Origin: CAZEQK01 sp964514395 | Lineage (GTDB): Bacteria; Bacillota; Bacilli; Tepidibacillales; Tepidibacillaceae | Length of the DNA: 7,708 nt | Reading direction: 5' to 3' | Assembly (NCBI GenBank): GCA_964514395.1 | Contig: CAZEQK010000078.1 | Span: forward strand, 1 to 7,708 | Shown: in pieces, positions 1 through 6,224 of the stretch | Layout of the letters: every line of letters starts with the position of its first letter | How positions within the stretch are numbered: the first letter of the stretch is position 1 | The notes under the pieces: generated by a model | What the model was told of the DNA's origin: nothing | Databases searched by the model: none | What the model saw: only the letters and a program-made list of their open reading frames with translations | Program-made: the position numbers and the translations under genes

Positions 1-35
1 GTAAAAGGCATGAGTGGTACAATGGATTTAAATAT

Positions 36-69
36 AACCCTTTATATCTAATTAATATAAAGGGTTTTT
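36..69. terminator. Operon-end hairpin terminator, probably bidirectional
   Basis: A perfect 12-bp inverted repeat (AACCCTTTATAT at 36-47, ATATAAAGGGTT at 55-66) encloses a 7-base loop and begins a few bases after the stop codon of the LacI-family gene. On the plus strand the stem runs into five T's (65-69). On the minus strand it is preceded by A's and followed by the AT-rich but non-uniform TTATATTTAAAT. The position fits the end of the maltodextrin operon. The better T-tract on the plus strand suggests that it also stops transcripts from a convergent gene to the left of the window, which cannot be seen. The AT-rich stem makes its strength uncertain. Confidence 0.7.
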
Positions 70-73
70 CATA

Positions 74-1102
74 TCATTTAACATTTAAGGCTTTACAAGA
101 GTCTCTAATGATTAATTTATGAGGGATGATTATTCTCTTTGCTTCCTCTCTAGCTTCAATACCCAAATCTACTAAACATTTGACCGCATTATAGCCTAAT
201 TGAAAAATATTAATATCTACAGATGACAATGGTGGGCTTGAAAATTCTGATAGCATCACATTATTAAAGCTAATGACAGATATATCATCCGGTACCTTAA
301 TATTCATCTCATCAAAGGTGCTGAGAACCCCAAAGGTAATCACATCATCAGTAACCACTAATGCGGTAGGAGGTTTACTTAACGACATTAATTCAACCAC
401 CGCCTCTTTTCCACCCTCTTTTTGAAACTCAACATGCACAATATAATCATCTAGCACAGGTATCTCTGCTTCCTTCAGTGCTTCTTTATAGCCTTGTAAT
501 CGGTCTATTGTAACAACAAGGTCTAAGCTTCCACCAATAAAAGCAATCCTTTTATATCCATTTTTTATTAGATGAGTAGTAACTTCCTTCGCTGCTAGAA
601 AATTATCATTATCAATATGAAAAATTTTTGTTTCATTATCATATGGTCTTCCTATGACAACAAAAGGGAAATCTATCTGCTTCAGATACTCACTAATACG
701 ATCTTCTGTTCTTGAATATAAAAGGATAATTCCATCCACACGTCTACCTTGAACCATACTCTTTACTGCTTCAAATATCTCCTCTGGCGTCCCACCCGTA
801 GACATATATAAGGAATATTTTTTTTCATGGGCCATACTGCTAATACCACGAAGTACTTCAGCAAAAAATGGGTTTTGAAATGCGTTTTCTGCTGAACTAG
901 GCATAATAATACCGATCGCTTGTGTGTTTCTATTCACTAAGCTTCTTGCATTGAAATTCGGATGATAGCCAAGCTCTTCCATTGCTGCTTTCACTTTTTT
1001 TTTCGTCTTTTCACTTATACGGGGACTGTCAGCAATAACTCTTGAAACCGTAGATGGATTAACATTTGATAATTTTGCAACATCTTTAATTGTAACTGCC
1101 AA
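74..1102 (-). CDS. malR: LacI-family transcriptional regulator, MalR-like
   Basis: This is a DNA-binding repressor of the LacI/GalR family, 342 aa and full length for the family. Residues 3-24 form the N-terminal helix-turn-helix (VTIKDVAKLSNVNPSTVSRV), with recognition helix PSTVSRVI at 15-22. The hinge region follows at about 49-56 (NFNARSLV), then a periplasmic-binding-like sugar domain from about residue 62 to the end, including the typical TDD (251-253) and PDDISVISFN (271-280) segments. The start is TTG at 1102-1100: an AGGGGTG ribosome binding site lies 5 bases upstream (core AGGGG at 7) and no in-frame ATG fits better. It is the last gene of the operon, 42 bases after the GH31 gene, so it is probably co-transcribed and autoregulated. 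Its role as a maltodextrin-responsive repressor is inferred from neighbours and family resemblance; the operator is presumably upstream of the operon, outside the window. Confidence 0.93.
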   Translation of the reverse strand: MAVTIKDVAKLSNVNPSTVSRVIADSPRISEKTKKKVKAAMEELGYHPNFNARSLVNRNTQAIGIIMPSSAENAFQNPFFAEVLRGISSMAHEKKYSLYMSTGGTPEEIFEAVKSMVQGRRVDGIILLYSRTEDRISEYLKQIDFPFVVIGRPYDNETKIFHIDNDNFLAAKEVTTHLIKNGYKRIAFIGGSLDLVVTIDRLQGYKEALKEAEIPVLDDYIVHVEFQKEGGKEAVVELMSLSKPPTALVVTDDVITFGVLSTFDEMNIKVPDDISVISFNNVMLSEFSSPPLSSVDINIFQLGYNAVKCLVDLGIEAREEAKRIIIPHKLIIRDSCKALNVK

Positions 1103-1107
1103 GTTAT

Positions 1108-1114
1108 CACCCCT
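1108..1114 (-). promoter_or_regulatory. Ribosome binding site fixing the TTG start of the LacI-family gene
   Basis: On the minus strand AGGGGTG ends 5 bases before TTG (1102-1100), and the AGGGG core is 7 bases away. The codons upstream in the same frame (AAC, GAT, GGT, AGG) offer no alternative start. The nearby GTG at 1110-1108 is out of frame. The helix-turn-helix begins directly after the TTG, as expected for a complete LacI N-terminus. Confidence 0.7.
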
Positions 1115-1144
1115 AGTCGTTTAATACATACTCATCTGTATAAT

Positions 1145-3517
1145 TTAAAGATCAATTGTAGTGGATGCAATATTAATATTAGTTTCCCTTTTCAAATCAT
1201 GGATTTCACCATTGATGGTTAATTCCATATCTTTATTCTCATCATGGACGATTAATGAGATATGATGCCATGAAGGTTTGTAATGATCATGAATATTCTC
1301 CATGACAACATTAATATTATCCTTATTGAAGATAAATGTAAATTTCTTTAACAAATACTCACCAGTCTCATATGCAAATGTTTTACCATCATCTTCATAT
1401 AATTCATAGACATATTCGCCCTGTTTTTTTGGGTAGAGATGAATAGAAATTTCATGATCTGATACAGAAGTTGATAGCTTTATCGGTCCATGGGCTATGA
1501 CTGAACCAGCTTTAATAAAGATTGGTAAAACATCTAGTTCTGCTTTTACAAGAAAATGATGACCTCCATGATACACTTCATCTGTCCAATAGTCATACCA
1601 ATCACCCTCTGGTAAATAGACGGCACGATGATTGACACCAGGCTGTATAATTGGCGCGATGATAACATTATCACCAATCATAAATTGATCAGATAATTGG
1701 TATGTATGCTTATCATTAGGATATTCCATAAACAATGGTCTCATCACAGGTAGCCCTGATCTGCTAGTTACAGCAAATAATGAATATAAGTGTGGTAACC
1801 ATTTGTACCTTAAACGAATGTATTTTTTAATGATTTCTTCATATTGCTCACCTAATGCCCATGGTTCCTGTCTAACTGTATCTAAAGCACTATGATTTCG
1901 AAAATATGGATAGAATGCACCTACCTGCGTCCATCTGGTCAATAATTCACCATTGGTATCATAAGCAAAACCACCTACATCTGGACCAGTTAAACCTACA
2001 CCAGAAATCCCTAAGTTTAAACACATAGGTATCGACATGGCTAAATGCTCCCAAAAGCTTCGGTTATCACCAGTCCAAACGGTTGCATACCTTTGAACTC
2101 CTGAAAAACCAGCTCTTGTAAGTACAAATGGACGATTGCCATCTAGTAATTTTTTTAAGCCTGTATAGGTTGCTTCACCCATCATTAAACCATATAAATT
2201 ATGCATTTGTCGATGTGTTAGTAATTCTCCATCTCGATTATGAGTAACTTTTTCATCCATGGTTTTTTCTTCATTAAATACCGCTGGTTCATTCATATCA
2301 TTCCAAATACCATCAATACCTAAATCGGTATAATAACGATGTGTTTCTCCCCACCATTTTCTTACGTCGGTATTAAGAAAGTCTGGAAAAGCACTATTTC
2401 CTGGCCATACATCTCCATAATAAACTTTTCCATCTAAATATTTACAAAATCTATCTTGAAGAATTCCCTCTTTAAAAATAGGATACTCCGGATCTTCCTT
2501 TACACCAGGATCAACGATTGGCACAATATGTATACCTTCTGCTTTTAGCTCCTTCACCATCGTTTCAGGATTGGGGTATCTTTCATTATCAAAAGTAAAT
2601 ACTCGATAACCATCCATGTAATGTATATCTAAATAAATGGCATCAAGAGGAATCTCTTTTTCCTTAAAGGTTTTTACGACTTCACGTACTTCTTGTTCAG
2701 ATTGATAGCTATAACGCGACTGATGATAGCCTACAGCCCATTTCGGTGGTATAGGCATTCTACCAGTTAGTGCTGTATACTGCTCTAGTACATCCTTTGG
2801 AGTGGGACCCGCCATAATATAATAATCTAGTTGCCCACCTTCTGCAAAAAATGAGTATAGCTCTTTATTCGATTTCATATCAAAAATAGTTTTAAATGAA
2901 TTGTCAAAATAAAGCCCATGTGCTTTCCCATTCTTTAACGTCATAAAATAAGGGATAGATTGATATAAAGAATCAATTTCAGGATTATGGGGAGCATATA
3001 CATCTGAATTCCACATGGTCATCTTTTCGCCTTGTTTATCTAAAAAGCTAGTTTTTTCTCCAAAGCCATAAAAATGATCATCTCTCTCCATATCCTTAAA
3101 GCAAACCACTTCATATTTATCATAATAGCCCATTCCTAATTTTTTTTCCTGAACTAATATTCTATTATTTACATCTGTAATTGTAATACGCAATGGTCTT
3201 TTATTAATTTGAACCTTTAATAAACTATTTTTAATCACTACTTTATCTTTATCATCTAACATCTCTGAATGAATAGTATTTGGTTTTAATATAATAGCTG
3301 GCGTGCTTTTTAGAACTGGTTTTGCCTTCGGATTCATTACTATTCTAAGTATGTCATCACGATAAAACAAAAGTTCAACATAACCATTTTGACATGTAAG
3401 TTGATAGCTACTATTTTCTTTTTTTATATCCTGCAAATCACCAATATCATAATAAGTGTTATTTTCTTTATCCTTCTTCATTCCAGGATGAATAGCAAAG
3501 CTTGTATCTTGCATCAT
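1145..3517 (-). CDS. GH31 alpha-glucosidase, cytoplasmic
   Basis: This glycoside hydrolase family 31 enzyme should release glucose from the non-reducing ends of imported maltodextrins with retention of configuration. At 790 aa it is a usual length for bacterial GH31 enzymes. An N-terminal beta-sandwich (about 40-250, with HFYGFGEK at 148-155) precedes the catalytic barrel (about 255-590). The barrel carries LDAIYLDIHY (291-300), the nucleophile motif WNDMNEP (405-411, nucleophile D407), WTGDN (481-485, acid/base D484) and RNHS (540-543). The C-terminal beta domains include YELYEDDGKTFAYETGEY (704-721), typical of the DUF5110-type tail. There is no signal peptide, so it should act in the cytoplasm. 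The N-terminus is Met-Met: AGGAGG lies only 2 bases from the first ATG but 5 from the second (3514-3512), so the second is the likelier start. It resembles Bacillus-type alpha-glucosidase II. Fine specificity (alpha-1,4 versus alpha-1,6) cannot be read from sequence alone. Confidence 0.95.
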   Translation of the reverse strand: MMQDTSFAIHPGMKKDKENNTYYDIGDLQDIKKENSSYQLTCQNGYVELLFYRDDILRIVMNPKAKPVLKSTPAIILKPNTIHSEMLDDKDKVVIKNSLLKVQINKRPLRITITDVNNRILVQEKKLGMGYYDKYEVVCFKDMERDDHFYGFGEKTSFLDKQGEKMTMWNSDVYAPHNPEIDSLYQSIPYFMTLKNGKAHGLYFDNSFKTIFDMKSNKELYSFFAEGGQLDYYIMAGPTPKDVLEQYTALTGRMPIPPKWAVGYHQSRYSYQSEQEVREVVKTFKEKEIPLDAIYLDIHYMDGYRVFTFDNERYPNPETMVKELKAEGIHIVPIVDPGVKEDPEYPIFKEGILQDRFCKYLDGKVYYGDVWPGNSAFPDFLNTDVRKWWGETHRYYTDLGIDGIWNDMNEPAVFNEEKTMDEKVTHNRDGELLTHRQMHNLYGLMMGEATYTGLKKLLDGNRPFVLTRAGFSGVQRYATVWTGDNRSFWEHLAMSIPMCLNLGISGVGLTGPDVGGFAYDTNGELLTRWTQVGAFYPYFRNHSALDTVRQEPWALGEQYEEIIKKYIRLRYKWLPHLYSLFAVTSRSGLPVMRPLFMEYPNDKHTYQLSDQFMIGDNVIIAPIIQPGVNHRAVYLPEGDWYDYWTDEVYHGGHHFLVKAELDVLPIFIKAGSVIAHGPIKLSTSVSDHEISIHLYPKKQGEYVYELYEDDGKTFAYETGEYLLKKFTFIFNKDNINVVMENIHDHYKPSWHHISLIVHDENKDMELTINGEIHDLKRETNINIASTTIDL

Positions 3518-3519
3518 AT

Positions 3520-3525
3520 CCTCCT
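3520..3525 (-). promoter_or_regulatory. Strong ribosome binding site of the GH31 gene; favours the second ATG
   Basis: A perfect AGGAGG lies on the minus strand. The gap to the first ATG (3517-3515) is 2 bases, too short for efficient initiation. The gap to the adjacent second ATG (3514-3512) is 5 bases. The annotated start is therefore probably one codon too early. Confidence 0.75.
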
Positions 3526-3533
3526 ACTAATTT

Positions 3534-3563
3534 ATTATCATTCATTTTTATCTTCGGTTTCAA
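3534..3563 (-). promoter_or_regulatory. Possible sigma-A promoter in front of the GH31 gene
   Basis: On the minus strand TTGAAA (3563-3558) and GATAAT (3539-3534) are separated by 18 bases, close to the vegetative consensus TTGACA/TATAAT. Transcription would begin about 7 bases later, almost at the AGGAGG, giving a very short leader. The -35 box overlaps the outer foot of the hairpin at 3562-3600. In AT-rich DNA such matches arise by chance, so this is only a candidate. If real, it would let the alpha-glucosidase and regulator be expressed independently of the transporter genes. Confidence 0.35.
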
Positions 3564-3600
3564 CAAGACTCCCTCTTCAACACCGTAAGAGGGAGTTGTT
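3562..3600 (-). terminator. Hairpin ahead of GH31 gene: weak terminator or attenuator
   Basis: ACTCCCTCTT (3568-3577) pairs with AAGAGGGAGT (3587-3596) across a 9-base loop. After a 2-base bulge, AACA (3562-3565) pairs with TGTT (3597-3600). On the minus-strand transcript the stem is followed by CUUGUUG, a broken U-tract, so termination would be partial at best. The arm sequence GAGGGA/TCCCTC occurs a third time just upstream (3605-3610), which allows a competing fold (see findings). Confidence 0.5.
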
Positions 3601-3623
3601 TCAATCCCTCGAAATAAGGCCGG

Positions 3624-3678
3624 CATAGCACGACTTAATGCTTTAGCATTTAATGTGACTTGTGCCCTATGGGTGCTA
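3624..3678 (-). other. Structured non-coding segment (imperfect cruciform) between amylase and GH31 genes
   Basis: This is part of the 200-base gap at 3518-3717, which has no credible gene. In plus-strand terms CATAGCAC (3624-3631) can pair with GTGC-CC-TATG (3662-3671, CC bulged). Inside it AATGC (3637-3641) pairs with GCATT (3646-3650) around a TTTA loop. A rival partner, GTGCTA at 3673-3678, can pair with TAGCAC at 3626-3631. G+C at 3601-3690 is about 46% (41 of 90 bases counted), which looks richer than the neighbouring genes. It may be a structured part of the polycistronic mRNA, a cis-regulatory RNA or a relic of a small mobile element. The sequence alone does not decide. Confidence 0.35.
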
Positions 3679-3717
3679 AGCAGGTGTAGATAAAAAACTC
3701 CATCTTCTTTATATCAT

Positions 3718-5298
3718 TTATGGCTCTAAAATAATGGTGCTGTATGGTTTGATTGTTACTTCATTATGATCTGTATATTTTTTTATATTTTGTAATCCGT
3801 CCTCGAATAAAACTTTTGTATATTTTATTAAATTAAATTTTATATCAAATGTTTTTTCTGTTTTTGACATATTATGAATGACTAATACCGATTTATTGTT
3901 ATAGGTTCTTTCATATGAAACAATGCCAGGAATCATAATACTTGTCTCTTTTATATCACCAAGACTTAATACATCATAAGAACGCCGTAAATGAATAAAG
4001 GACTTGTAAACATGATATAAGGAATTCGGATCATTTTCTTCTGCTTCTACAGAAGGAGCATTTTTACCATTATTATAACGAGGTACCTCCCAATGAGTCT
4101 GACCCTTTCCCTTCGGATCATTTGTCCATAGCATAGGCTCTCTAATATATTCATCAGGTTTAGCCCCTAGCATACCAATCTCTTCTCCATAATAAATAAA
4201 TGGTGAACCAGGTAACGTTAAAAGCAGTGAGGCTGCCATTTTAGCATGGTTTACATTGCCACCTAGTACACTCATGACACGGTCCATATCATGATTCGTT
4301 AAAAAAGTTGAATCGATATAATTTGGATTCATCTTTGCATAATAATCCCGCACTCTTGTTAAATAGGTAACTGCTCCAGCATCATCCTCTTGTTTAGCTG
4401 ATGCTACAATTTTACTGGACAGGTCAAAATCAAATCCCGATGTTAAGCTTTCTTTTAAATAAGGACCGATGACAGATGGTGAATCCCAAACTTCTCCAAC
4501 TATAAATACATTTTTATTGACTATTGCCATGGCATTCTTAAATTCTTTCCACCATTCATAGTTCTTATTCTTATTATGAGAATAGATATACTTAGCTGCA
4601 TCCAGCCTAAATCCGTCAACGCCAAGCTTCTGCCAAAAATCACCGATGTCAATCATTTTTTCACGTACTTTAAGATTGTCATAATTCAAGTCAGGCATGC
4701 CTTCCCAAAAAACGCCATAATATTTATTTTTTCCATAGCCGTGCCATAGCTGTTGACCCCAGTCACCGACTTCGTTGGTGTTTGTCTTATCATCCGCCCA
4801 TATATACCAATCACGGTAAGGACTATCCTTTGATGCTAATGCATCCTTAAACCATGGAATATCTTTACTGGTATGATTAATGACTAAATCCATAATCACC
4901 TTGATATTACGCTTGTGAGCCTCTTTTAATAAATTCTTAAAATCTTCTAAAGTACCATATTGAGCGTTTATATTATAATAATCCGTAATATCATATCCAT
5001 GATAGCTTGGAGAAGGATTAATCGGCATCAACCAAATCGCTTCTATGCCAAGATCCTTTAGATAATCTAACTTTTCAGTCACACCATTAATATCCCCTAT
5101 TCCATCTCCATTCGAATCATTAAATGAACGTACAAAAATCTCGTAAAAGATAGAATTAGGGTAATGATTGCTTAGTTTATTATTGTTGGCCGAAAAAGGT
5201 CCATGCATCCCAACCCAAAGCATTGTCGTTGTAAAAATCATGACGACAACAAAAACAACAATCGCAAATACCCAATATAATTTATATTTACCACTCAT
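3718..5298 (-). CDS. GH13 alpha-amylase/neopullulanase-like enzyme, membrane-anchored (GH13_36 type)
   Basis: This alpha-amylase-family hydrolase (526 aa) is expected to cut starch-like glucans into maltodextrins. Residues 1-8 are basic and 9-29 form one hydrophobic segment (VFAIVVFVVVMIFTTTML). There is no lipobox cysteine and no clean signal-peptidase site, so the catalytic domain is probably tethered to the outer face of the membrane. The barrel shows a metal-binding loop DSNGDGIGD (61-69), conserved region I DLVINH (137-142), region II GFRLDAAKY (229-237, nucleophile D233), region III GEVWD (268-272, acid/base E269) and region IV FLTNHD (332-337, D337). Region V reads MPDLN (201-205), the signature of subfamily GH13_36, intermediate between oligo-1,6-glucosidases (QPDLN) and neopullulanases (MPKLN). 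A C-terminal beta domain follows from about 450. The ATG has AGGAG 10 bases upstream. It lies 50 bases after malG, in the same operon. Confidence 0.94.
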   Translation of the reverse strand: MSGKYKLYWVFAIVVFVVVMIFTTTMLWVGMHGPFSANNNKLSNHYPNSIFYEIFVRSFNDSNGDGIGDINGVTEKLDYLKDLGIEAIWLMPINPSPSYHGYDITDYYNINAQYGTLEDFKNLLKEAHKRNIKVIMDLVINHTSKDIPWFKDALASKDSPYRDWYIWADDKTNTNEVGDWGQQLWHGYGKNKYYGVFWEGMPDLNYDNLKVREKMIDIGDFWQKLGVDGFRLDAAKYIYSHNKNKNYEWWKEFKNAMAIVNKNVFIVGEVWDSPSVIGPYLKESLTSGFDFDLSSKIVASAKQEDDAGAVTYLTRVRDYYAKMNPNYIDSTFLTNHDMDRVMSVLGGNVNHAKMAASLLLTLPGSPFIYYGEEIGMLGAKPDEYIREPMLWTNDPKGKGQTHWEVPRYNNGKNAPSVEAEENDPNSLYHVYKSFIHLRRSYDVLSLGDIKETSIMIPGIVSYERTYNNKSVLVIHNMSKTEKTFDIKFNLIKYTKVLFEDGLQNIKKYTDHNEVTIKPYSTIILEP

Positions 5299-5348
5299 AA
5301 AAAATCAACTCCTAAAGCCCGAAAATACTTGGATTATTAGTACAAAAA

Positions 5349-6224
5349 CTAACCCTTGTTCGCGCCAGCTGTTAAGCCTTCTATGATATATTTTTGGAGG
5401 AATAAATATAAAATAGTGATAGGTACCGCTACTAAAACAGCTCCTGCAGCAAAGGTTGTGAATTTGGTGTTTCCAAGTCCTTTAACCATCTCAAACAAGC
5501 CAACCGCCAATGTTTTATTTTCATTTGACCGTAAAATTAATCTAGCAAAAATAAAATCCATCCATGGTCCAATAAAGCTCATAAGTGCGACAAAGGTGAC
5601 GATTGGAAAGGACAAAGGCAGCATAATTTTAAAGAATATCTGAGTATGTGAAGCTCCATCTATCTTTGCCGCTTCTTCCAAACTCTTTGGCAAACCATCA
5701 AAAAAGCCCTTTACTAGCCATGCATTAAATGGGATAAAGCCTCCAGAATACACTAGAATTAAACCCCAATGATTATCTAATAAACCAACCTGTAGTAACA
5801 AAATATAAAGAGCTATCATTCCCATAAAGCTAGGGAACATTTGAAGTACAAGCATGGTCATGAGACCTTGACGTCTTCCCGGAAATCTAAATCTAGAAAA
5901 GGCATATGCTGCTGTAACGACAAGAAATGTTGATATAACCATTGTAAAGATTGCTATTTTTAATGTATTTTTATACCATAATACATAATCAGTTTGTGTC
6001 CATAAATATACATAGTGATGAAATGATAAATTTTTTGGTATCAACGTTGTACTATATAGGGTATCTCCTGGGTTTAATGATCCAGTAACTACAAATACAA
6101 TGGGGTATAGTACAAAGATCGCTGTAACAATTAATATGGTATAGATAAGCACCATAGTTAAGTGGTTTTTTGTTTTCATACCAAGTGACAAATGCGACAG
6201 ACGATGTTCTCTTTTCTTCATCAT
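5349..6224 (-). CDS. malG: Maltodextrin ABC transporter permease, MalG/MdxG type
   Basis: This inner-membrane permease subunit (291 aa) pairs with the MalF-type protein to form the translocation pore for maltodextrins. It has about six membrane segments, the first at about 24-46. The cytoplasmic EAA loop that docks the ATPase is at 183-207 (EEAAKIDGAS followed by IMLPLSFP). The C-terminus GLTAGANKG is typical of MalG proteins. Its ATG overlaps the malF stop as ATGA (6221-6224), and GAGGA lies 9 bases upstream inside malF, so translation is probably coupled and equimolar. A second ATG follows immediately but would have a 12-base spacing, so the first is preferred. The equivalent Bacillus subtilis gene is mdxG; maltodextrin as substrate is inferred from family and from the two glucan hydrolases downstream. 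Confidence 0.95.
   Translation of the reverse strand: MMKKREHRLSHLSLGMKTKNHLTMVLIYTILIVTAIFVLYPIVFVVTGSLNPGDTLYSTTLIPKNLSFHHYVYLWTQTDYVLWYKNTLKIAIFTMVISTFLVVTAAYAFSRFRFPGRRQGLMTMLVLQMFPSFMGMIALYILLLQVGLLDNHWGLILVYSGGFIPFNAWLVKGFFDGLPKSLEEAAKIDGASHTQIFFKIMLPLSFPIVTFVALMSFIGPWMDFIFARLILRSNENKTLAVGLFEMVKGLGNTKFTTFAAGAVLVAVPITILYLFLQKYIIEGLTAGANKG

Noticed and set aside
1..35. Possible end of a convergent plus-strand gene at the left edge
   Set aside because: Too short to choose a frame or recognise a protein; only the plus-oriented T-run at 65-69 hints at it.
876..890. Partial match to a CcpA cre site (TGAAATGCGTTTTCT) inside the regulator gene
   Set aside because: The central CG is out of register with the cre consensus and it lies far inside a coding region.
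1103..1200. Possible promoter for the regulator gene (TTGATC with AT-rich downstream boxes)
   Set aside because: No -10 box at 16-18 bases that resembles consensus; co-transcription with the GH31 gene explains the 42-base gap better.
3389..3628. 79-codon open frame on the plus strand across the GH31 5' end and the gap
   Set aside because: Antisense to a certain gene, made of low-complexity hydrophobic translation with no ribosome binding site or recognisable domain.
3650..3703. 17-codon minus-strand ORF in the gap (MEFFIYTCLAPIGHKSH), considered as a leader peptide for the downstream hairpin switch
   Set aside because: No properly spaced ribosome binding site and no run of regulatory codons; chance is more likely.
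5168..5386. 72-codon plus-strand open frame
   Set aside because: Shadow of the amylase N-terminus and the malG end; no family features.
5356..5643. 95-codon plus-strand open frame
   Set aside because: Antisense to malG, whose EAA loop and C-terminus are unambiguous.
6042..6049. CAACGTTG palindrome, considered as a LacI-type operator half
   Set aside because: Only 8 bp, not extended by flanking symmetry, and in the middle of malG. TAACGTTA at 4213-4220 in the amylase gene was rejected for the same reason.
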